A DNA stretch of 50,153 bases from Vermiculatibacterium agrestimuris (GCF_943193085.1 NZ_CALPCU010000016.1:1-50153), one strand, 5' to 3'; positions 1 to 7,502 are shown, counted from the first letter of the stretch. Notes: generated from the sequence alone by a model not told the origin. Numbers and translations: made by a program.

Positions 1-85
1 GTCCGGCGCACTCAAAACCGGTGAAGTATTTCCCCAGGCCGGTTCCGGCGAAAAAGGACTGGATGTACCCGTATCTCTTTTTCAA
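1..85 (-). CDS. possible 5' end of a gene cut by the window edge
   Basis: An open frame of 28 codons runs off the left end of the window on the minus strand, starting at a TTG just downstream of the acetyltransferase gene. Its third codon positions are mostly G or C, like the real genes here, whereas the opposing plus-strand frame over the same bases is poor in G/C at that position. The peptide begins KKRYGYIQSFF and is rich in aromatic and glycine residues. No ribosome site lies at normal distance from the TTG, so the start is uncertain. I do not recognise the product. Confidence 0.25.
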   Translation of the reverse strand, partial: MKKRYGYIQSFFAGTGLGKYFTGFECAG

Positions 86-96
86 TGATAAGCCGC

Positions 97-723
97 TTAT
101 TTCAGTTCCTCCAGCCTCCCCCCCTGGATGGCGTCCAGGTTGGCGCGGATGCGCTCTGTGGGCCAGTCCCACCACCTCAGCTCCAAAAGGCGGTGGACTG
201 TCTCCTCGTCGAAGCGCTTACGGATGGGCTTGGCCGGCACGCCGCCTACGATGGTATAGGGCGGCACGTCCCGGGTCACCACTGACCGGGCGGCAACGAC
301 CGCCCCGTCTCCGATGGTGACCCCCGCCAGGATCACCGCCTCATAGCCGATCCAGACGTCATTGCCCACCACGATATCGCCCTTGTTGTCCCATGCCTCC
401 GGGATCCGCTCCACGTTCAGCTCCCAGTCCTCGAAAAAGATGGGAAAGGGATAGGTGGACAGCGATCGAAGGCTGTGGTTGGCGCTGTTGAAGATGAATT
501 TGGCGCCGCAGGCGATGGAGCAGAACTTGCCGATACGCAGCCGCTCGTGGTTGATGGGATAGTGGTAGAGCACGTTGTTGCGCTGAAAATCTCTGGGGTC
601 GTTGACAAAGTCATCGTAGACGCTGTACTCCCCCACTGAGATGGACGGATCGGTCACCACATTTTGCAGATAGACGGTGCTGTGCCCCTGGGAGCGGGGA
701 TAGATCTTCCATTCCGGGATCAT
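97..723 (-). CDS. Vat/CatB-type xenobiotic O-acetyltransferase (hexapeptide repeat)
   Basis: The 208-residue product belongs to the left-handed beta-helix acetyltransferases that move acetyl from acetyl-CoA to hydroxyls of antibiotics such as streptogramin A (Vat) or chloramphenicol (CatB type). The order of blocks matches Vat proteins: an N-terminal part ending in LYHYPIN, then IGKFCSIACGAKF, the catalytic-histidine block FNSANHS (His about 83), the insert with STYPFPIF, hexapeptide repeats such as IVVGNDVWIG and VTIGDGAVVAA, and a WWDWP C-terminal helix. Length fits the family (about 205-220). The ATG is chosen because GGAGG lies 7 bases upstream. It has its own promoter and a 100-base leader with an upstream reading frame and a start-codon hairpin, entered separately, which suggests inducible expression. 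Whether it confers resistance cannot be told from sequence; many clostridial chromosomes carry such homologues of unknown substrate. Confidence 0.85.
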   Translation of the reverse strand: MIPEWKIYPRSQGHSTVYLQNVVTDPSISVGEYSVYDDFVNDPRDFQRNNVLYHYPINHERLRIGKFCSIACGAKFIFNSANHSLRSLSTYPFPIFFEDWELNVERIPEAWDNKGDIVVGNDVWIGYEAVILAGVTIGDGAVVAARSVVTRDVPPYTIVGGVPAKPIRKRFDEETVHRLLELRWWDWPTERIRANLDAIQGGRLEELK

Positions 724-793
724 CAAAAAACCTCCAAATCATGTATTTTTTCCACGGATGATCCCGGCCCGGACAATACAGCGCTTCACGCAT
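611..793 (-). other. upstream reading frame (uORF) overlapping the acetyltransferase start
   Basis: Inside the mRNA leader an ATG stands 4 bases after a GGAGG site and opens a 60-codon frame. The peptide starts MREALYCPGRDHP and its frame runs out of phase across the ATG of the acetyltransferase, ending about 110 bases inside that gene. The position of the ribosome site and the overlap with the start-codon hairpin make it a candidate regulatory leader peptide, as in erm and cat genes. Its length is greater than that of known leader peptides, so only the first part may matter. No homology is known to me. Confidence 0.35.
714..767 (-). promoter_or_regulatory. inverted repeat that would sequester the acetyltransferase start codon
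   Basis: A perfect 11-base inverted repeat (GATGATCCCGG and its complement) spans 714-724 and 757-767. In the mRNA its 3' arm contains the ATG start codon and first codons of the acetyltransferase, and the 32-base loop contains the ribosome site GGAGG. The 5' arm falls on codons 9-13 of the upstream reading frame, so a ribosome paused early in that frame would open the hairpin. This is the geometry of translational attenuation. The function is inferred; the repeat is directly seen. Confidence 0.6.
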
Positions 794-829
794 ACCACCT
801 CCGTCGGGCGCTGAGCCCAAGCTGGCACT

Positions 830-858
830 ATCATACCATATCCACGCCGCCCTTTCAA
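830..858 (-). promoter_or_regulatory. sigma-A promoter of the acetyltransferase
   Basis: On the minus strand TTGAAA (853-858) and TATGAT (830-835) are separated by 17 bases. Transcription would start near 823 and give a leader of about 100 bases. Confidence 0.65.
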
Positions 859-876
859 CCGGCTGCGGAAGGGCCG

Positions 877-909
877 AAAAAGGGGGAGCGGCTCTGCAGC
901 CGCTCCCCC
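877..909 (-). terminator. intrinsic terminator after the 56-residue gene
   Basis: A 12-base-pair stem (882-893 with 898-909, loop CTGC) is followed on the minus strand by TTTTT. It lies directly behind the stop codon of the small gene and just upstream of the acetyltransferase promoter, insulating the two. Confidence 0.8.
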
Positions 910-915
910 CTCCGG

Positions 916-1086
916 TCAAAAGCCCATGTCGTCGCTGAGGTTCTCCATGACCTGACCCACCGTCTTCATCGCCTTGCCGGCGGCCTTTTTCATGTTGGTC
1001 TTCTTTTTCGGAGCCATGGCCGCTCCCAGGGCGGTGCCTGCGATCATACCCAGGCCCATGCCCTTGACAAAATTGTGCTGCTTCAC
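916..1086 (-). CDS. 56-residue small protein with glycine-rich segment and basic tail
   Basis: A GTG start with AGAGGTGG 6 bases upstream gives a 56-residue product. It has a short glycine/alanine-rich hydrophobic segment (about residues 8-25, GMGLGMIAGTALGAA) followed by PKKKTNMKKAAGKAMKT and an acidic end. The form resembles the short YtxH-like/glycine-zipper proteins of Bacillota, which sit at the membrane and have no settled function. The longer open frame upstream of the GTG lacks a ribosome site and is not favoured. A good terminator follows the stop. It faces away from pyrC, with a short shared intergenic region. Confidence 0.6.
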   Translation of the reverse strand: MKQHNFVKGMGLGMIAGTALGAAMAPKKKTNMKKAAGKAMKTVGQVMENLSDDMGF

Positions 1087-1166
1087 TTTCTCCCACCTCT
1101 TTTCTCTTTTTTTCGGAAGCCGTTTCACTCCCAACATTATTATTGCCCCAAAAGGGGAAAAAAACG

Positions 1167-1195
1167 TTGCGAAAACTTCCAATCTCCTTTATAAT
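1167..1195 (+). promoter_or_regulatory. sigma-A promoter of the pyrC-pyrF operon
   Basis: TTGCGA (1167-1172) and a perfect TATAAT (1190-1195) have a 17-base spacer. The expected start of transcription is about 1202, only ten bases before the hairpin at 1212. Confidence 0.75.
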
Positions 1196-1211
1196 AAAAT
1201 GCGCGAAAGCC

Positions 1212-1246
1212 AAAGAGGCGAGGCACAGAGCCTCCGCCTCTTTTTT
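1212..1246 (+). terminator. terminator-like hairpin in the pyrC leader (candidate attenuator)
   Basis: A 13-base-pair stem with a single bulge (1212-1224 with 1230-1243, loop ACAGA) runs into six T residues at 1241-1246. No plus-strand gene lies upstream, since the preceding gene runs the other way, so the hairpin cannot serve as the end of another unit. Placed between the pyrC promoter and its ribosome site, it would stop most transcripts early unless something prevents its folding. Pyrimidine genes in Bacillota are often controlled this way, so attenuation is a reasonable inference. Confidence 0.65.
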
Positions 1247-1271
1247 ACGGAACCAGAAAGGAGCAGGCCGC

Positions 1272-2552
1272 TTGAAATACCTCATCAGAAAAGGGCGCCT
1301 TGTGGATCCGGCGGGCGGCATCGGCGGCATCATGGACATCCTGGTGGAGGACGGCAGGATCGCCGTCATCGGCAGCGATCTCAATGCGCCCTCCGCCCAG
1401 GTCATCGACGCGTCCGGCCTCACCGTCTGCGCGGGACTGGTGGATATGCACGTCCACCTGTGCCAGCCCGGCTTTGAATATAAAGAGACCATCGCCACCG
1501 GCGCTCAGGCCGCGGCGGCGGGCGGCTTCACCGCCATCGCCTGTATGCCCAACACCAAGCCTGTCATTGACTGTCCCGAAGGGGTGGCTTTTATCCGGAC
1601 GCAGGGCGCACAGGCGGGCGGAACCCAGGTCTTCCCTATCGCCGCCCTGTCCAAAGGAGAGCTGGGCCAGGAGGTCAACGACTACGAGGCCCTGAAAAAG
1701 GCCGGCGCCGTGGCCCTCTCCGACGACGGCAGGAGCGTGCAGAACGCGAACCTCCTCCGGGACGCCATGATCCTGGCCCACCGGCAGGGTCTGGCCATCC
1801 TCTCCCACTGCGAGGACGGGGATATGGTGCAGAATTTCGCCGTCAACGAAGGCCGGGTCTCCCGGCAGCTGCGCATCCCCGGCCGGCCCGCCATCGCCGA
1901 GGAGCTGCAGGTCATGCGGGACGCCATGCTGGCGGAGGAGACCGGCGCGGCGGTACACATCTGCCACATTTCCACCGCCAAATCGGTAGCCATTGTCCGC
2001 CGGTATAAGAAAAAGGGGGTTCGCATCACCTGCGAGACCTGTCCCCAGTACTTCACCTTTACCGAAGAAGAGGTGCTGAACCAGGGCCCTCTGGCCCGGG
2101 TCGATCCTCCCCTGCGCACCAGTGCCGATGTGGAGGGTGTCATCGAGGGGCTGAAGGACGGCACCATCGACGTCATCGCCTCCGATCACGCCCCCCACGC
2201 CGCCGAGGAAAAGGCCCGGCCCCTCACCATGGCGCCCAGCGGCATGATCGGCCTGGAGACCTCCCTGGCCGCCTCTCTCACCGCCCTTTACCACACCGGA
2301 GAGATGAGCCTTTCCGATATCCTGCGGAAGATGACCGTCAACCCGGCGGGCATCCTCCGTCTGCCGGGCAAGGGCCGGCTGGCCGTGGGCTCTGACGCCG
2401 ATCTGGTGCTCTTTGACCCCAACGAGGCGTGGGTGGTAGATCCGGAACAGTTCCGCTCCAAGGCCCGAAACACCCCCTTCGCCGGAAAGACCCTGAAGGG
2501 CCGGGTCAAGTACACCATTTTGGGCGGAGAGATCATCTATCAGGAAAACTAA
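1272..2552 (+). CDS. pyrC: dihydroorotase
   Basis: The 426-residue product catalyses the reversible cyclisation of N-carbamoyl-aspartate to dihydroorotate, step three of pyrimidine synthesis in the cytoplasm. It is a class I amidohydrolase: the metal-binding HxH is seen in VDMHVHLCQPG (His 60 and 62), then HCEDG, the ligand histidine of HICHIST, and the catalytic aspartate in ASDHAPH. The length fits PyrC of Bacillus and clostridia (about 428). The TTG start is chosen because AAGGAG lies 9 bases upstream and the protein then begins KYLIRKGRLVDP, as in the family; the frame further upstream would run through the leader hairpin. pyrF follows 50 bases downstream in the same operon. Confidence 0.95.
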   Translation: MKYLIRKGRLVDPAGGIGGIMDILVEDGRIAVIGSDLNAPSAQVIDASGLTVCAGLVDMHVHLCQPGFEYKETIATGAQAAAAGGFTAIACMPNTKPVIDCPEGVAFIRTQGAQAGGTQVFPIAALSKGELGQEVNDYEALKKAGAVALSDDGRSVQNANLLRDAMILAHRQGLAILSHCEDGDMVQNFAVNEGRVSRQLRIPGRPAIAEELQVMRDAMLAEETGAAVHICHISTAKSVAIVRRYKKKGVRITCETCPQYFTFTEEEVLNQGPLARVDPPLRTSADVEGVIEGLKDGTIDVIASDHAPHAAEEKARPLTMAPSGMIGLETSLAASLTALYHTGEMSLSDILRKMTVNPAGILRLPGKGRLAVGSDADLVLFDPNEAWVVDPEQFRSKARNTPFAGKTLKGRVKYTILGGEIIYQEN

Positions 2553-2602
2553 ACGCCGCCCCGGCAGCCGCGGGGACGGTACGGAGAAAGGAAGCGGTCA
2601 TC

Positions 2603-3526
2603 ATGTCCTTTGACCATCTGCAGCAGCTTATCAAGGCCAGAAAGAATCCCACTGTGGCGGGACTGGATCCCAAGCCTGAATATGTCCCCCCCCACCTTTT
2701 GAAGGCCAGCTTGAACAAGTACGGCGAGACCCTGGAGGGCGCCGCCGACGCCATCTACCAGTTCAACATGGGACTTATGGACGCCCTTTGCGATGTGGTG
2801 CCCGCCGTAAAGCTCCAGTCCGCCTTCTATGAGCGGCTGGGCTGGCAGGGTATGCTGGTGCTGGAAAAGACCATCCGCTACGCCCAGGACAAGGGCTTTT
2901 TCGTCATTGCGGACGCCAAGCGGGGGGACATGGGCTCCGCCGCCCAGGCTTACAGCGAGGCCTGGCTGGGCAAGACCCGGGTGGGCCGGACGGAACTCGC
3001 CGCCTTCAACGCCGACTGTCTGACCATCAACGGTTATCTGGGCTCCGACGGCATCTCCCCCTTCCTGGAGACCTGCCGCCGGGAGGACAAGTGCTTTTTC
3101 ACCCTGGTGAAGACCTCCAACCCCAGTTCCGGAGAGCTGCAGGATATGGTGGCCGGCGACCGGGTGGTCTACCAGGTCATGGGCGATCTCATCGCCCGGC
3201 TGGGACAGGACGACGTGGGTAAATTCGGCTACAGCCGGGCCGGAGCCGTGGTGGGCGCCGCCTACCCCTCCGACCTGCGCTCTCTGCGCAAACGGCTGGA
3301 GCACACCTTCTTCCTGGTGCCCGGCTATGGCGCCCAGGGGAGTACGGCCGAGGATGTGCGCTTCGCCTTTGACAAGTATGGCCGCGGAGCCATTGTCAGC
3401 GCCTCCCGCTCCATCATGTGCGCCTGGCAGAAGACCGGCCATGACGGCCAGGACTACCAGGACGCCGCCCGCGCCGCCGCCGAGGCCATGCGGGACGACA
3501 TCAAACAGTTCGTCACTATTCTCTGA
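2603..3526 (+). CDS. pyrF: orotidine 5'-phosphate decarboxylase
   Basis: The 307-residue product decarboxylates OMP to UMP, the last step of de novo pyrimidine synthesis. The catalytic lysine-aspartate set is visible in FFVIADAKRGDMGS (DAKxxD), the substrate-binding region in VAGLDPKPEY near the N-terminus, and the phosphate loop in GYGAQGST and GAIVSASR. Length and motifs indicate the longer, type 2 OMP decarboxylase rather than the 230-residue type. The ATG has AAAGGA upstream. It is co-transcribed with pyrC. The remaining pyrimidine genes are not in this window. Confidence 0.95.
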   Translation: MSFDHLQQLIKARKNPTVAGLDPKPEYVPPHLLKASLNKYGETLEGAADAIYQFNMGLMDALCDVVPAVKLQSAFYERLGWQGMLVLEKTIRYAQDKGFFVIADAKRGDMGSAAQAYSEAWLGKTRVGRTELAAFNADCLTINGYLGSDGISPFLETCRREDKCFFTLVKTSNPSSGELQDMVAGDRVVYQVMGDLIARLGQDDVGKFGYSRAGAVVGAAYPSDLRSLRKRLEHTFFLVPGYGAQGSTAEDVRFAFDKYGRGAIVSASRSIMCAWQKTGHDGQDYQDAARAAAEAMRDDIKQFVTIL

Positions 3527-3573
3527 GGGCGCGCCGCCCCATCATATCCCGATCAGAAGGACTGAGGACATCC

Positions 3574-4707
3574 ATGACCCGAATCTATCTTATCCGCCAC
3601 GCCGAGGCCGAGGGCAACCTCTACCGCCGGGCCCAGGGCTGGTATGACGGCCGCATCACAGAGACCGGAAAACGCCAGATCGCCGCTCTGGAGGTGCGCT
3701 TCCAGGACATCCCCGTGGACGCGGCCTACGCCAGCGACCTGCGCCGCACCCAGGCCACTGCCCAGGCGGTAGTCCGCCCCAAGGGGCTCACCCTGCACAT
3801 TGACCCTGACCTGAAGGAGATCGGCATGGGGATCTACGAGGATTACACCTTCGGCGAGCTCCATTACCACTACCCCGCCGGGAACAAGCTGTTCTACCTC
3901 TGCTCGCCCGACTGGGCTCCCGAGGGGGGCGAGACCTTCCGCCAGGTGCAGGAACGGATGACCCGCGCCTTTTTTCGGGCCGCTCAGTCCCACCCCGGCC
4001 AGACTGTGGCCCTCTTCTCCCACGGCACCGCCATCAAGTGCCTCCTCTCCGCCCTGCGGGGCAAGCACCCCTCCGAGACCCCTGAGCTGGGCCATCCGGA
4101 AAACACCGCCGTATCCTGCGTAGAGGTGGAGGGCGACCGGTTCCGGATCCTCTTTGAAAACGACGCCTCCCACCTGCCCCCGGAGATCGCCACCATGGCC
4201 CGGCAGAAGCTCCGGGCCCAACAGGGCCCGCTCCTCCAGGTCTGGTTCCGTCCCCTGGACATAAAAAAGGAGGCCCCGTTTTACGCTGACGCCCGAAAGG
4301 ACGCCTGGATGACCGTTCACGGCTCCCTAGCCGGTTACGATGGCGCCGGTTTCCTCGCTGAGGCAAAAGAGCATTACCGCCTGGATCCCAGGGCCCTCCA
4401 GGCGGTGATGCTGGAAGGAGAGCCCATCGGCGTTCTCCAGCTGGCCACCATGCGTTACGCCGGAGAGCGGGTGGGCTATATCCCCTTCCTCTACCTCAAG
4501 CCCCAATGGCAGCGGCAGGGCATCGGTGTGCAGCTCATCGGACAGGCGGTGTCCATGTACCGCGCCATGGGCCGGCGGTGCCTGCGGCTGCGCTGCGCCC
4601 CGGACAACGCTCCGGCCCAGCGTTTCTACCGGCGTTACGGCTTCTACTGCATCGGCGAGGCCCCCGGTTCCCGGGCGCCCGTCGACCTTCTGGAGAAAAA
4701 GATTTGA
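3574..4707 (+). CDS. histidine phosphatase-GNAT acetyltransferase fusion protein
   Basis: The 377-residue protein joins two domains. Residues 1 to about 195 form a phosphoglycerate mutase-like histidine phosphatase, with the RHxE motif in IYLIRHAEAEGN (His 9), ASDLRRTQATA, and the second histidine in ALFSHGTAIKCL. Residues about 225 to 377 form a GNAT N-acetyltransferase, with the acetyl-CoA loop QRQGIG at about 313-318 and the NAPAQRFYRRYGF end typical of that fold. The gene begins 47 bases after pyrF and has its own GAGGA site, so it is probably the third gene of the pyr operon. The substrates of both domains are unknown. The two catalytic motifs look intact, so both halves are probably active. 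Confidence 0.85.
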   Translation: MTRIYLIRHAEAEGNLYRRAQGWYDGRITETGKRQIAALEVRFQDIPVDAAYASDLRRTQATAQAVVRPKGLTLHIDPDLKEIGMGIYEDYTFGELHYHYPAGNKLFYLCSPDWAPEGGETFRQVQERMTRAFFRAAQSHPGQTVALFSHGTAIKCLLSALRGKHPSETPELGHPENTAVSCVEVEGDRFRILFENDASHLPPEIATMARQKLRAQQGPLLQVWFRPLDIKKEAPFYADARKDAWMTVHGSLAGYDGAGFLAEAKEHYRLDPRALQAVMLEGEPIGVLQLATMRYAGERVGYIPFLYLKPQWQRQGIGVQLIGQAVSMYRAMGRRCLRLRCAPDNAPAQRFYRRYGFYCIGEAPGSRAPVDLLEKKI

Positions 4708-4792
4708 CGCCCGCAGGATTCCCAAAAACCCGCTCTTCTCTCCCACTTTTTTCATCAAAACGTCAATTTTGGTTTCTATTCTCCTTTTTTTA

Positions 4793-4821
4793 TTTACGAA
4801 TCCTCTCTCCTTGTATATAAT
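4793..4821 (+). promoter_or_regulatory. promoter of the Na/phosphate cotransporter
   Basis: TTTACG (4793-4798) and perfect TATAAT (4816-4821) with a 17-base spacer, in an AT-rich patch between the fusion gene and the cotransporter gene. I see no clear terminator for the pyr operon before it. Confidence 0.6.
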
Positions 4822-4884
4822 GTAAATGGTTTCCCATAGCATCGGCCCGAATGACGTCTTGTCAAAAAAATGGAGGCTACGCTT

Positions 4885-6684
4885 TTGGATGCATCAAATT
4901 TGATATCCATGCTGGGCGCTATCGCCCTTTTCCTCTTCGGCATGTCCACCATGACCGATGGTCTTGCCCAGCTGTCCAGCGGCCGTCTGGAGCACATCCT
5001 GGAAAAGCTGACGGACAATGTCTTCAAGGGCATCCTGGTGGGCGCCCTGGTCACCGCCATCATTCACTCCTCGGCCACCACCACCGTCATGTGCGTGGGC
5101 TTTGTCAATGCGGGGATCATGAAGCTGGAGCAGACCGTGGGCATCATCATGGGCGCCAATATCGGCACCACCGTCACCGCCCAGATCCTCCGGCTGTCCA
5201 GCATTTCCGGGGACGGAAATCCTATCCTCACCCTGCTTCAGCCCTCCGTTCTTGGCCCGCTCATGGCCGTTGCGGGCATCATCTTCTACATGTTCATCCG
5301 CAGCGGAAACAAGAAAAACATCGGCCAGATCCTCATCGGCATGGGCATGCTCTTCATCGGCATGGACACCATGACCAAGGCCGTGGCTCCCCTGCAGAAC
5401 GAGCCCTGGCTCCAGGATCTGTTCACCGCCTTCTCCAACCCTCTGCTCGGCATGGCGGTGGGTGCGGCTATCACCGCTCTGCTCCAGAGCTCCACCGCCT
5501 TCACCGGCATCCTCCAGGCCCTCTCCACCACGGGGCTTATCCGGTTCAATACCGCCATTCCCCTTATTATGGGCCAGAATATCGGCACCACCCTCACCGC
5601 CCTGCTCTCCAGCGCGGGGGCCAGCAAGAACGCCAAGCGCACCGCCCTGATCCACTTCTTCTTCAACGTCATCGGCTCGTTGTTTTTCCTTATCGTGCTC
5701 TACGCCGGCAATGCCATCGTCGGCTTCCCCTTCTGGGAGAGCGTGATGGATATGGGCAGTGTGGCCAACTTCCACCTGGTCTTCAACCTGACCTGTACCG
5801 CCCTCTTCCTGCCCTTCCACCGGGTTCTGGTACGCCTGGTGGAGCGGCTGGTGCCCGGCGAGACCTCCCTGCAGGACGTCTCCGTGTTGGACGAGCGCTT
5901 CCTCTCCTCTCCCTCCCTGGCCCTGGATCGGGCCCACGACGGGGTGATCCAAATGGGGGAATACGCCCTGTCCAACTACCGGCTGGCGGTAGAGCTGCTG
6001 GATAAATACGATGCCAAAAAGCTGGAGCGGCTGAGTGAGACCGAGATCGCCCTGGACAAGATGGAAAACGCGCTGGACGACTACCTGATGAAGCTCACCG
6101 ACCGGGCTCTCACCCCCCAGGAGAGCGCCCAGATCTCCGAGCTGCTCCACACCCTGAGCGACTTTGAGCGGATCGGCGACTACGCCGTCAACGTCTCCGA
6201 GTGCGCCAGCGCGCTGCATAACAAGGGTCTCATCTTCTCCCCCATCGCCAAGGAGGAGCTCGCCGCCCTCACCGCCGCCGTGGACGAGGCCATTGAGAAG
6301 GCCCTGGCCTGTTACCGGAAACGCTCCTACACCCTGTCCCTCCAGGTGGAACCCATCGAGGAGGTGGTGGATCTGATGCGGGACGACCTTCGGGCCCGGC
6401 ATGTGGAGCGGCTCAAGACCGGCTCCTGCACCGTTGAGCTGGGCACCCAGTTTTTGGAGCTTCTCATCAACCTGGAGCGTATCTCCGACCACTGCTCCAA
6501 CGTGGCACTGGTCATCCTCCGGCAGACGGCGCCCAAGGGCGACCTGGTGCGGGTGGACTCCCATGCCTATACCCACCAGCTCCACCACGGCCATGACCCT
6601 GAATTTGAGCAGATGTTCGCCGACAGCAAGGCAAAGTATTACGATCCCCTCATGTCCATTGAGCCCTCCTTCGGGGAGGAATGA
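4885..6684 (+). CDS. Na/Pi cotransporter family protein with PhoU-like C-terminal domain
   Basis: This membrane protein of about 599 residues belongs to the NptA/PNaS sodium-phosphate symporters. The two inverted repeats are seen by their QSST/HSSA signatures: IHSSATTTVMCVGF with IIMGANIGTTVTAQ, and LLQSSTAFTGILQA with PLIMGQNIGTTLTAL. About eight membrane segments fill residues 5 to 320. The remaining 270 residues are helical and PhoU-like, with LSDFERIGDYAVNVSE and INLERISDHCSNVA as the two repeat cores. A GGAGG site lies 8 bases before the TTG used here; an ATG five codons upstream (4870) is in frame but has no ribosome site. It probably imports phosphate or acts in phosphate sensing. A strong terminator follows. 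Confidence 0.9.
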   Translation: MDASNLISMLGAIALFLFGMSTMTDGLAQLSSGRLEHILEKLTDNVFKGILVGALVTAIIHSSATTTVMCVGFVNAGIMKLEQTVGIIMGANIGTTVTAQILRLSSISGDGNPILTLLQPSVLGPLMAVAGIIFYMFIRSGNKKNIGQILIGMGMLFIGMDTMTKAVAPLQNEPWLQDLFTAFSNPLLGMAVGAAITALLQSSTAFTGILQALSTTGLIRFNTAIPLIMGQNIGTTLTALLSSAGASKNAKRTALIHFFFNVIGSLFFLIVLYAGNAIVGFPFWESVMDMGSVANFHLVFNLTCTALFLPFHRVLVRLVERLVPGETSLQDVSVLDERFLSSPSLALDRAHDGVIQMGEYALSNYRLAVELLDKYDAKKLERLSETEIALDKMENALDDYLMKLTDRALTPQESAQISELLHTLSDFERIGDYAVNVSECASALHNKGLIFSPIAKEELAALTAAVDEAIEKALACYRKRSYTLSLQVEPIEEVVDLMRDDLRARHVERLKTGSCTVELGTQFLELLINLERISDHCSNVALVILRQTAPKGDLVRVDSHAYTHQLHHGHDPEFEQMFADSKAKYYDPLMSIEPSFGEE

Positions 6685-6691
6685 GATACAT

Positions 6692-6728
6692 AAAAAAGCC
6701 CCGGACGCTGTGCGTCCGGGGCTTTTTT
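6692..6728. terminator. bidirectional intrinsic terminator
   Basis: A perfect 17-base-pair stem (6692-6708 with 6712-6728, loop TGT) flanked by A6 and T6, between two convergent genes. It would end transcription from both sides. Confidence 0.9.
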
Positions 6729-6748
6729 CGTTTGCTCCCATCCGGTCT

Positions 6749-7435
6749 TTACTGACCGCTCTCCTCCGTCGGCAGGGGCTGGGGCGCCTGGGGGCCGTTG
6801 AGCGCCTCCATCTTCTCCCGCAGAACTTGCAGGGCCGCGTCATGGCAGGAGAACTCCTCGGAGATCTTCCCGATCTCCCCCTCAGAATGGCGCAGTTCCT
6901 CCACCGCCCGGCCCAGAGTGGCGTCCACATCCCCCCGGAGCCGGTCATAGGCGGCTTGGAACTTCCGCAGCCAGTCCTCCATCTCCTCGGCGATCTTCCG
7001 GGACTTCCGGTGGGCCTCCCCCTCAATGGCCAGGGCCCGGCTGTGGGCCTCCAGCTCAATGGCGGACGCCCGCTCCTTGATAGTCTCATAGGCGGTGGCG
7101 GCGGGCTCCAGCTTTCCCACCTTCTCCCGGAGCTGAACGGCCTCGGTACTGAGGGTGTCCCGCTGGGCGGCGGCCTGATTCAGCTCCGCCTCCCGCTGGG
7201 CCAGATCGGCAGCCAGACGCTGGTTCTCCTCAGTGAGGGCGCGGACACGCTGATCCAGGTCGGCGGCACGCTCCTCCAACTCTGACCGGGCCACCTTCTC
7301 CTCGGCCAGCTCGCCCTGCAGCGTGGTCAGCTTCTCCGCATGCTCCCGGGAGCTGACCTCCAGATAGGCCAGCACATCCTGCTTGTTAAATCCGCCAAAG
7401 GCGGCGGTGCGGAACTGGAATTTCATATCATTCAC
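6749..7435 (-). CDS. DivIVA-like coiled-coil protein
   Basis: The protein has 228 residues from a GTG with GGGGGA 7 bases upstream; an ATG five codons earlier lacks a ribosome site. The N-terminus FRTAAFGGFNKQDVLAYLE is close to the membrane-targeting domain of DivIVA/GpsB proteins. From about residue 25 to 215 it is a long heptad-type coiled coil rich in Glu, Ala, Leu and Arg. There is no transmembrane segment or enzyme motif. DivIVA proteins mark curved membrane at septa and poles and recruit division or cell-wall enzymes. This one is monocistronic, between convergent and divergent neighbours, and is not next to the yggT/ylmH cluster where the main divIVA gene usually sits, so it may be a second paralogue. 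Confidence 0.7.
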   Translation of the reverse strand: MNDMKFQFRTAAFGGFNKQDVLAYLEVSSREHAEKLTTLQGELAEEKVARSELEERAADLDQRVRALTEENQRLAADLAQREAELNQAAAQRDTLSTEAVQLREKVGKLEPAATAYETIKERASAIELEAHSRALAIEGEAHRKSRKIAEEMEDWLRKFQAAYDRLRGDVDATLGRAVEELRHSEGEIGKISEEFSCHDAALQVLREKMEALNGPQAPQPLPTEESGQ

Positions 7436-7473
7436 AGCGGCATCCCCCATGTTTCTACAGATTCAGTCATATT

Positions 7474-7502
7474 ATCATAGCATACTTTCCCGGAATTGAC
7501 AA
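7474..7502 (-). promoter_or_regulatory. promoter of the DivIVA-like gene
   Basis: On the minus strand TTGTCA (7497-7502) and TATGAT (7474-7479) with 17 bases between. The same bases read on the plus strand give TTGACA (7496-7501), a possible -35 for the serpin gene, but no good plus-strand -10 follows. Confidence 0.6.

Noticed and set aside
1..88. End of a plus-strand gene reading into the window
   Set aside because: The frame exists but has low G/C at third positions, unlike every gene here; the minus-strand frame fits better, though weakly.
4894..7089. Long open frame on the minus strand opposite the Na/phosphate cotransporter
   Set aside because: It is a by-product of GC-rich codon use in the plus-strand gene; the peptide is low-complexity, rich in Gly, His, Gln and Glu, and crosses a strong terminator and the end of the next gene.
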